From CAZFDT01 sp964518335 (GTDB taxonomy: Bacteria > Planctomycetota > Phycisphaerae > Phycisphaerales > Phycisphaeraceae), in contig CAZFDT010000002.1 in assembly GCA_964518335.1 (NCBI GenBank), positions 110,969 to 174,968 of the forward strand: a DNA stretch of 64,000 nucleotides. Reading direction: 5' to 3'. Of this stretch, positions 58,540-64,000 are shown piece by piece (the first letter of the stretch is position 1; each line of letters begins with the position of its first letter). A program made the translations under genes and the position numbers. The notes under the pieces were generated by a model. That model was not told the origin of the DNA. It ran no database searches and saw nothing but the letters and a program-made list of their open reading frames with translations.

Positions 58540-59394
58540 TCATGGTTTGCCCTTCTTGTCCAGGTAGTCCCAGTTGGTGTAGCGGATGCCGCCGCCCTCG
58601 AACGAGGTCACGCTTTCCGGCCGGCCAAGCAGGTCGTACCACTCCGCGCCGTTGCTGGCGACCGGGTCGGCCATCCCCAGCGGCGCGGGCACCTTGGCCG
58701 CGTGTCCGTCGGTGAAAACGCAGTTGTACCCATCGGCGTGACTTCGCCCGACCTGCCAGTGGGTGGTCGGGATGTATTTGCCATCGAACGCATCGGCGAT
58801 CACCGCATACGGCGCTCGTCGGAATGTCGTCGATTCCACGGGCCGGTCGAAGTGGTACACCGCGCGGGGGTTGACGACCGTGATGCTCGGGTTGGCGTTG
58901 GGGTATTGCGGCTGCATCGAGTAGCTCGACAGCACGCCCGTGGAGACGGTGTTGTAAACGGTGTTCTCGCTGCCCGTGGAGTAGGTGGGCAGCGCCGGGT
59001 CGGCCCGCCCTTGGTCCGCGGGGCAAATGAAGGCCTTTCCCACCGTGAGGTAGCCTTCCCACAGCATCACGCCAAGGCCCATGCGTTCCTTGAAATAGTT
59101 GGGCGGCCCCGAGGGATTGCCCTCAAGTTGGAAGTAGCCCAGATGAAACCGCTTGGGCACGATGAAGCCCTTGTTGTCGGCGCCGTACATGGCGTTGGCG
59201 AGCCCCATCTGCTGCATCTTGCCCAGGCAGACGGTGGACCGCGCCGCTTCACGCGCGCTCTGCAAGGCGGGCAAGAGCAGCGCGATGAGCAGGGCGACGA
59301 CGGAGATCACCACCAGCAGCTCGATCAACGTGAACGCCGTCGCTGTGCCGCGCACGTCGCCGCAAGCATGGAATCCAGAGGAAGCTCGTGCCAT
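58540..59394 (-). CDS. DUF1559-type prepilin-like protein
   Basis: 284 residues. The type IV pilin/pseudopilin N-terminus AFTLIELLVVISVVALLIAL is preceded by a short basic leader for prepilin peptidase. The rest has the planctomycete/Verrucomicrobia H-x9-DG-type end (GYNCVFTDGHAAKVPAP). Hundreds of such proteins occur in planctomycete genomes, often beside glycan loci. Role unknown; a surface or pseudopilus protein. Confidence 0.9.
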   Translation of the reverse strand: MARASSGFHACGDVRGTATAFTLIELLVVISVVALLIALLLPALQSAREAARSTVCLGKMQQMGLANAMYGADNKGFIVPKRFHLGYFQLEGNPSGPPNYFKERMGLGVMLWEGYLTVGKAFICPADQGRADPALPTYSTGSENTVYNTVSTGVLSSYSMQPQYPNANPSITVVNPRAVYHFDRPVESTTFRRAPYAVIADAFDGKYIPTTHWQVGRSHADGYNCVFTDGHAAKVPAPLGMADPVASNGAEWYDLLGRPESVTSFEGGGIRYTNWDYLDKKGKP

Positions 59395-59417
59395 TTCTCG
59401 GCTCCGGGACAAACGAC

Positions 59418-60443
59418 TCAGAGACCGGCGCCGCAGGAACGGCGAACGGTCAGCGTGGGCGCAAGCACGACAGGCTCTACGGACGTGTCGGGATCACTGA
59501 TCTGCTGCACCAGCAGCCGAATCGCTTCATGTCCCATCTTCACGCCGTCCTGTCGGACAGAGGTCAGCGGTGGATTGGCGTAACGTGCCATGGTGGAGTC
59601 GTCGTAGCCGATCACGGCAACATCCTCGGGCACGCGGACGCCGCGCGCGGTCAGGAGGGCGATGGCGGACGCGGCAATCTCGTCGCTCAGGCAAAACAGC
59701 GCGTCGGGTTGCACTTGACCATCGGCGAACAACGCCTGGATGGCGCGCTGCCCCAGATGGTCGTACGCCTCGCCCGAATATCGAGGGACGATCCACCGAT
59801 CGTCGATCGCCAGCCCCGCACGACGCAGGGATTCCTCGTATCCCTGTTGACGCTGGGCGTGTCCGGCCCCCACCAGCGCAATGCGACGGCGGCCCCGTTC
59901 AAGCAGATACGTCGTCGCCATGGCGGCGCCTGCGCGGTGATCGAAATCCACCCATGCCGAGTGGTGGCTGTGACGTTCGAGGACGACACAAGGCAGGCCG
60001 AACGCGTCTACGATCGCCTCGCGGGGATCTTCCTCACACGATTCGTCGCCGTGCATGACGACGCCGTCGAAGCGGGACTCGCGCATCAGCCGCTCGAAGG
60101 CGGGCTTCATCTGCTTGACCGTGCCGTAGGAGCAAATGGTGAAGGAGTACCCCAACTGCTGGGCGGCCTCGCCCATGCCGCGCAGGTTCTGGGCCTGAAT
60201 CGCGCCGCTGAGTTGCTCGAATTGGGGAATGGCCAGCACGAAGGCATGAGTCTGGCCGTTGCGAAGGGCGCGCGCCCCGGCATTGGGCTGGTAATTGAGC
60301 TTTCGTGCGGCTTCGAGTACGCGACGGCGGGTTTCCTCGGTGAAGCGAAATCGCGTGTCGTTGCGCAGCACGGCCGCCACGGTGGACCGCGACACACGCG
60401 AGCGGTCGGCCAGATCCTGTTGTGTCACACTCTTGCGCGCCAT
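59418..60443 (-). CDS. LacI-family transcriptional regulator
   Basis: 341 residues. HTH VTQQDLADRSRVSRSTVAAV and hinge helix NYQPNAGARALR, then a periplasmic-binding-protein-like sugar domain (GRRRIALVGAGHAQRQQGYE; VAVIGYDDSTMARYANPPLT). ATG of MARKSVTQQ. Perfect palindrome ATTATCACGTGATAAT lies 48 nt before the start and again, with one change, before the GH130 operon at 63503, so it should control both. The inducer is likely a mannose-containing sugar (inference from GH130). Confidence 0.94.
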   Translation of the reverse strand: MARKSVTQQDLADRSRVSRSTVAAVLRNDTRFRFTEETRRRVLEAARKLNYQPNAGARALRNGQTHAFVLAIPQFEQLSGAIQAQNLRGMGEAAQQLGYSFTICSYGTVKQMKPAFERLMRESRFDGVVMHGDESCEEDPREAIVDAFGLPCVVLERHSHHSAWVDFDHRAGAAMATTYLLERGRRRIALVGAGHAQRQQGYEESLRRAGLAIDDRWIVPRYSGEAYDHLGQRAIQALFADGQVQPDALFCLSDEIAASAIALLTARGVRVPEDVAVIGYDDSTMARYANPPLTSVRQDGVKMGHEAIRLLVQQISDPDTSVEPVVLAPTLTVRRSCGAGL

Positions 60444-60491
60444 GCCGCCACCGCCTCGCCCAGACCTGCCACGCAGACCGCTAAACACCTA

Positions 60492-60507
60492 ATTATCACG
60501 TGATAAT
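60492..60507. promoter_or_regulatory. LacI-type operator 1 (ATTATCACGTGATAAT)
   Basis: 16-bp perfect palindrome with central CG, as usual for LacI-family sites, just upstream of the lacI gene. Confidence 0.8.
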
Positions 60508-60573
60508 ATATGCTGCGGGGCCGCGGCTGTCAATATCATTTTGCAGTTTTTTGACACTGCTCGTCGCGTCGTC

Positions 60574-61458
60574 TCAATGCAAAGGCAGCCGAAGGCGATG
60601 ATCCGCGCTGGGGCCGACACTCCACGCGCGTTCCTGGGCCAACACCCCGCCCAGCCCCAGGGCCCCAGCCAGTGAGAAGGTTCGCACTTCGACAGCCTGG
60701 GCGGTGATCGTGACCAGGCGCAGTTGCGCCGCTACCTCGTTGAACGCGGCTGTCGTGCAGGACACGAACGTGCCCTGGTCGCAGTTGCTGTGGGCATGGT
60801 TGTGCCCGCACAGCACCAGGCGGAGGTTGGCGTGCTCCGCGGCCAGTTCGCGCCACGTGGCCAGGTACGGTGCATACGGTGGATGAAACGCCGCCTCGTC
60901 GTGGCGGATATCGCCGCGCACATCATTGAGCGGAGCATGCGTCACGGCGATCACCGGCCGCGTGGTCCGGCGCAGGGTCGCGTCAAGCCATTCGACCTGC
61001 TCGCGCGACAGTCGCGGTTGCTGCGGCTCGGCGCTGACCCAACAGTGGTCAACGTGCGGATGCCAATGATGCGTGACCACCACCACAAGCACCTCGCCCG
61101 CAGTCACCGCGAAGCAATCGTGGCCGTCGGGCAGGAACCTGCCGTGGCCTGTCGTCCCGGCCGTTCGCCATTGCTGCATCGACTCGGGTTGTGCCAGATC
61201 GTGGTTCCCCAGGCTCACATAGACTGGCAGGTTCAGCATGGAGCACAACTCGCTTGCACATGCTATCTCCAGCGGTGTGCCGTGGTCCGTCAGATCACCG
61301 CCATGCACGACGAACGCCACCTGCTGCGCATGCAGCCACTGCGACAACCCCTCGAACAGCCTGGCGTCGTGGCCCAGATATCGCGCCTGGAGGCAATAGC
61401 CCGTTTCATTGCAGCCGATGTGCGTGTCCGTGAGGTAGGCAAACCGCACGCCTGTCAT
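60574..61458 (-). CDS. Calcineurin-like phosphoesterase
   Basis: 294 residues. Metal motifs in order: TDTHIG, GGDLTDHG, GNHDLA, THAPLND, GHNHAHS, the full metallophosphatase set. Overlaps the PHP gene by 4 nt (ATGA); last gene of the LacI-controlled operon. Substrate unknown; maybe a sugar phosphate or cyclic nucleotide. Cytosolic. Confidence 0.9.
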   Translation of the reverse strand: MTGVRFAYLTDTHIGCNETGYCLQARYLGHDARLFEGLSQWLHAQQVAFVVHGGDLTDHGTPLEIACASELCSMLNLPVYVSLGNHDLAQPESMQQWRTAGTTGHGRFLPDGHDCFAVTAGEVLVVVVTHHWHPHVDHCWVSAEPQQPRLSREQVEWLDATLRRTTRPVIAVTHAPLNDVRGDIRHDEAAFHPPYAPYLATWRELAAEHANLRLVLCGHNHAHSNCDQGTFVSCTTAAFNEVAAQLRLVTITAQAVEVRTFSLAGALGLGGVLAQERAWSVGPSADHRLRLPLH

Positions 61459-62306
61459 GTGCGAGCCCCGTGCATGGCCATCGATGTGGGACCAACCCCA
61501 GGCAGTCGTGCTCGGGCCTCGGCGATCGGCACATCGTGCCGACGACGGCGAATGAAGTGACTGACCTGCGTGTAGCCCGCGCTCTCCAGGAGTTGCAGTG
61601 CGTCCATGAAGCGGTATCCCACGCGCGACGGCTCATGCGCGTCCGAGCCCACGACCACGGGAATGCTCCGGGCCGCCATCTCGCGCAGCATCGCCAGCGA
61701 TGGAAACTGCTCGGGCACCGTCTTGCTCCAGCCCGACGTGTTCAGTTCCATCGCCATCCCCGTCCGGGCCACGCGATCGAGGCAGGCAAGCATCGACGCC
61801 TTGACACGATCGATCCGCCACGACTCGGCGGTCACGTTCTTGACCAGGTCGGGATGCGCCAGCGCGTCGTGCAGGCCCAACTCTGCCGCTTGCGCCAGAT
61901 GATCGAAGTAGGTGCGCTGGTAGGCGACGGGATCACCCGCCCAAAAGCGCGCCCGATACTCCGGCAGATGGGGATGCACCGAGGCGAGCAGGTAATCGTA
62001 GTCTGCCGCGGCAGCCTGTTGCTCCAGCCATGGTTCCAGGCCGACGTCCGGCAGGTAATCACACTCCAGCCCCAGGAGCACGGGCAGGCGATCGGCCCAT
62101 TGCGATTGCGCTTGCCGCACCAGCGACAGGTATTCGTCGAACTCATGCCGGGCCATGCGCACGTTGGGCGACAGGCCATCGGGCATGGGGCCATGGCACG
62201 TGACGATGATGCCGTCCAGCCCCTGGGCATGAGCAGTTTGTGCATACTCCTCGATGCTGCCCGTCGCGTGACGGCAAAGAGGCGTGTGCATATGAGAGTC
62301 GTACAT
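61455..62306 (-). CDS. PHP-domain phosphatase (HisJ-like)
   Basis: 283 residues. SHMHTPLCRHATGSIEEYA, VTCHGP, LGLECDYLP, SVHPH, AHPDLVK and VGSDAHEPSRVGYRF are the metal-binding motifs of the PHP family near histidinol phosphatase. With the phosphoesterase and GH130 it forms a three-gene operon; together a phosphorylase producing a sugar 1-phosphate and two phosphoesterases could act on one pathway (inference). No his genes are near, so histidine synthesis is unlikely. Confidence 0.88.
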   Translation of the reverse strand: MYDSHMHTPLCRHATGSIEEYAQTAHAQGLDGIIVTCHGPMPDGLSPNVRMARHEFDEYLSLVRQAQSQWADRLPVLLGLECDYLPDVGLEPWLEQQAAAADYDYLLASVHPHLPEYRARFWAGDPVAYQRTYFDHLAQAAELGLHDALAHPDLVKNVTAESWRIDRVKASMLACLDRVARTGMAMELNTSGWSKTVPEQFPSLAMLREMAARSIPVVVGSDAHEPSRVGYRFMDALQLLESAGYTQVSHFIRRRRHDVPIAEARARLPGVGPTSMAMHGART

Positions 62307-62333
62307 GCGCGTGCTTTTCGCTTTCGGGATGAA

Positions 62334-63443
62334 TCACGCCACGGCAAACTGTCTTGCCGAGGCCAGCCGGTACTGGAGGACGTGTTCCAGGAGATCGCTC
62401 AGCGACGCCATGGCCACGCAGCAGCAACTATCCGCAGCTCCGTAGTATAGATGCACGACATCGCCAATGACGACATTGGCACACGGGAATATGCAGCCCT
62501 CGCCCAGCGTGTAGTGACCGTGGCGCTCGTACGACGCCGATGGCCACATGATCGGCTCAGGCGACCGCGCCAGAACCTGTGTCGGATCGTCGCGGTCCAG
62601 GAGCAGCAGGCCAACCCGGTAAGTTCCCTCAATATCCACCGCGTGATAGAGCATCAGCCACCCATCATCGGTGGCGATCGGCACGCCGGCCGCCCCGACT
62701 TTGAGCCGCTCCCACGCCTGCTCGGGGCGAATCAGCAGGTGATCGTGTGCCATGTGTGGCAGTCGCTGGCTCCACTTGTCGAAAGCCTGGTGCGCTTGCC
62801 AGTGCCAGTCCGTGAGACTGTCGGAGAAGGCAATCCAGATGGAGGCCGGCGTGTAGTAGCACTGGTATTCACCTGGGTGGAACTGTGTGGGCCGGTGCAG
62901 CATGGCGTAGCGCCCGCCAATCTTCTCGGGGAAGATCACCACATTGGCATCGCTGACTTCCTCGCTGGTGATCGGGCCCAGCCGCTCGACGTGCACCCAG
63001 TCGCGGGTGGCCGCAAGCCCGACGCGGCGGTAGTTCTGGCTCCACGTGGGCAGCGCTTGCGGATCCCACTGGTCGTGCTTGCGCTGCCAATAAGCCACGG
63101 GATGGCGAGCGCGTGCCGCATAGGCAATGTAGTACGTATCTCCGAGTTGGGTGATGCGCGTGTCCTCGAGCCCGCCGTGATCGAATGCCGCCGGGTCGGG
63201 ATCACGGCTCATGAAGGGCTGGGGCGCCGGCGTGAAGCGCAGCCCATCAGTGCTCTGGGCGTACCCGAGCGTAAAGTCGCCCCCGTTCATGAAATCCTCG
63301 ACCGTCGTGTACAGCAGCCGGACCTTGGCGCCATCCCACACCGCGCCGGGATTACGCACCTGCTGTCTCGCCCACGACGGAAGCGCCGCCGAGTTTGAGG
63401 ACAGGACCGGATTGCCCTCCCAGCGCGTGATCAGTGTCGTCAT
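62334..63443 (-). CDS. Glycoside hydrolase family 130 (mannoside phosphorylase-like)
   Basis: 369 residues. Five-blade propeller pattern; RNPGAVWDGAKVRLLYTT, GLEDTRITQLGDTYYIAY with the catalytic Asp, FPEKIGGRYAMLHRP, LMLYHAVDIEGTYRVGLLLL. GH130 enzymes phosphorolyse beta-mannosides to mannose 1-phosphate. No signal peptide, cytosolic. First gene of the operon, 60 nt downstream of the second LacI site. Confidence 0.9.
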   Translation of the reverse strand: MTTLITRWEGNPVLSSNSAALPSWARQQVRNPGAVWDGAKVRLLYTTVEDFMNGGDFTLGYAQSTDGLRFTPAPQPFMSRDPDPAAFDHGGLEDTRITQLGDTYYIAYAARARHPVAYWQRKHDQWDPQALPTWSQNYRRVGLAATRDWVHVERLGPITSEEVSDANVVIFPEKIGGRYAMLHRPTQFHPGEYQCYYTPASIWIAFSDSLTDWHWQAHQAFDKWSQRLPHMAHDHLLIRPEQAWERLKVGAAGVPIATDDGWLMLYHAVDIEGTYRVGLLLLDRDDPTQVLARSPEPIMWPSASYERHGHYTLGEGCIFPCANVVIGDVVHLYYGAADSCCCVAMASLSDLLEHVLQYRLASARQFAVA

Positions 63444-63502
63444 GCATGGCTCCCGTGGGGTTGGCGTTGTGGCACGAGGCTGCGCCGCGACCGGGCGCGT
63501 GA

Positions 63503-63518
63503 ATTATCACGTGATACT
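63503..63518. promoter_or_regulatory. LacI-type operator 2 (ATTATCACGTGATACT)
   Basis: Matches operator 1 in 15 of 16 positions, upstream of the GH130 operon. Confidence 0.75.
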
Positions 63519-63597
63519 TTAGGGATATTCGCCTGTGGCGTCAAGCGCGCCGCGGGGTGTGGCCGCTTCGCCGGTTCGCGTAGGCGGCGCCCCGTCT

Positions 63598-64000
63598 TCA
63601 CAGGGTCGCCCGGGGAGACTCGCCGTTCGTGATGCCCTGCTGCGACTGCACATCGGTGGACACGGGCGCGGTGCCGACCGCGGGCCAACTTGACGACGCA
63701 ATGACCATCCGGCCGGTGGAGGCCAGAGGTTTGGGGTTGATGTGCCTCTGTCGGCGAACCCCGCCCCCGGCATGACTACCGGGGTTCTGCGGGCCGCACC
63801 GCCGCACCGTAGATAGGCCAGCCCCCACCTTCAATTGTTCGACCCGACGTGTCATCTGTCGTTCACTCTTTAGCTCGATGATTACGGGCGTCGCGCCGCG
63901 TACCGCCAACAGATCACAGACGAATTCGTGCGATTCGACGGGAAAGGTCCTTCCGGGTTTATCATGGGTAGAGGTCGAGCTTGCCGCAGAAGAAAAGGAT
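63598..64000 (-). CDS. Possible PD-(D/E)XK nuclease-like protein (5' partial)
   Basis: The frame is open from the right edge. FPVESHEFVCDLLAVRGATP followed by VIIELKSERQ has the spacing of a PD-(D/E)XK site (D...ELK), as in NucS-like or RecB-like nucleases. After VEQLKVGAG the sequence becomes low in pattern and may be frameshifted; the true end is uncertain. The N-terminus is outside the window. Coding status is likely only for the right-hand 200 nt. Confidence 0.4.
   Translation of the reverse strand, partial: SFSSAASSTSTHDKPGRTFPVESHEFVCDLLAVRGATPVIIELKSERQMTRRVEQLKVGAGLSTVRRCGPQNPGSHAGGGVRRQRHINPKPLASTGRMVIASSSWPAVGTAPVSTDVQSQQGITNGESPRATL

Larger units (their letters stand above)
4525..61600. 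repeat. Dispersed GYTGCAGTG motif family (18 sites)
   Basis: + strand starts: 4525, 5154, 6820, 10031, 12177, 22579, 25798, 28649, 29549, 31770, 47020, 51410, 52874, 61592. - strand (left edge): 9405, 23809, 32890, 57948. Seventeen of 18 are followed by A or G, and 12 fit GYTGCAGTGRNCC. Only two other TGCAGTG occur in the window (1547, 15429). Sites lie in genes of either direction and between genes. Confidence 0.75.

Noticed and set aside
1..64000. CRISPR arrays, rRNA genes and complete insertion sequences
   Set aside because: None found: no regular spacer-repeat series, no rRNA-like stretch, and only a truncated IS110-type start.

Overview
The window looks like chromosomal DNA of a high-GC planctomycete, most likely class Phycisphaerae. 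Evidence: a secreted CAP protein starting with the planctomycete MEPRMLLS (LEPR-type) motif, a PEP-CTERM protein, a DUF1559-type prepilin-like protein, small membrane proteins ending in a CFDCGYDLRGNPDATACPEC zinc ribbon, DUF4159/DUF58 neighbours, sulfatase, FkbM and HpnH. This assignment is inference from gene content only.

Layout. 1-9.07 kb: end of an amidase-like gene, a Ser/Thr kinase, a DUF4159/DUF58 pair, two exported proteins, recA. 9.22-17.90 kb: an 8.7-kb integrative element in tRNA-Cys(GCA), with a tyrosine integrase, three small HTH proteins, a replication-initiator candidate with iteron-like repeats inside its gene, a small-terminase-like protein and an ImmA/IrrE-DUF4411 cargo pair. 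This gene set resembles a phage satellite. The attachment core lies inside the integrase reading frame: the integrase tail is at the left end of the element, and integration swaps it for a stop codon inside the tRNA. 17.85-23.2 kb: tRNA-Cys, tRNA-Glu, esterase-like hydrolase, sulfatase, LysM protein, heptose epimerase. 23.2-25.9 kb: a repeat-rich junkyard with an IS110-type remnant, REP-like palindromes and a short array of integron gene cassettes (two whole attC sites, one truncated) without an integrase in view. 25.9-33.7 kb: PIN/TRAM protein, gluconokinase, hicAB, PAPS reductase, folK, queE, queD, a sigma-like regulator. 34-35.5 kb: a divergent XRE-HNH / unknown-gene locus with a palindromic operator. 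36-46.9 kb: GH35 beta-galactosidase, two paralogous zinc-ribbon membrane proteins each preceded by a long hairpin, CAP protein, DUF309, orphan nuoH, an oversized signal peptidase I. 47.2-55.9 kb: ilvN, Cys-rich exported proteins, ychF, Uma2, FkbM, an LDH/MDH-like enzyme, ECF sigma plus membrane partner, hpnH. 55.9-63.5 kb: a carbohydrate locus with beta-helix protein, PEP-CTERM protein, prepilin-like protein, LacI regulator and a three-gene operon (GH130, PHP, calcineurin-like phosphoesterase). The same palindrome ATTATCACGTGATAAT lies before lacI and, with one mismatch, before the operon.

Two window-wide signals stand out. GYTGCAGTG occurs 18 times, 14 of them on the + strand and independent of gene direction, like a Chi- or KOPS-type site. 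At least 12 genes have a TANNAT-like -10 hexamer only 6-8 nt before the start codon, which suggests leaderless mRNAs.

All calls come from reading the sequence and its translations; no database search was possible.
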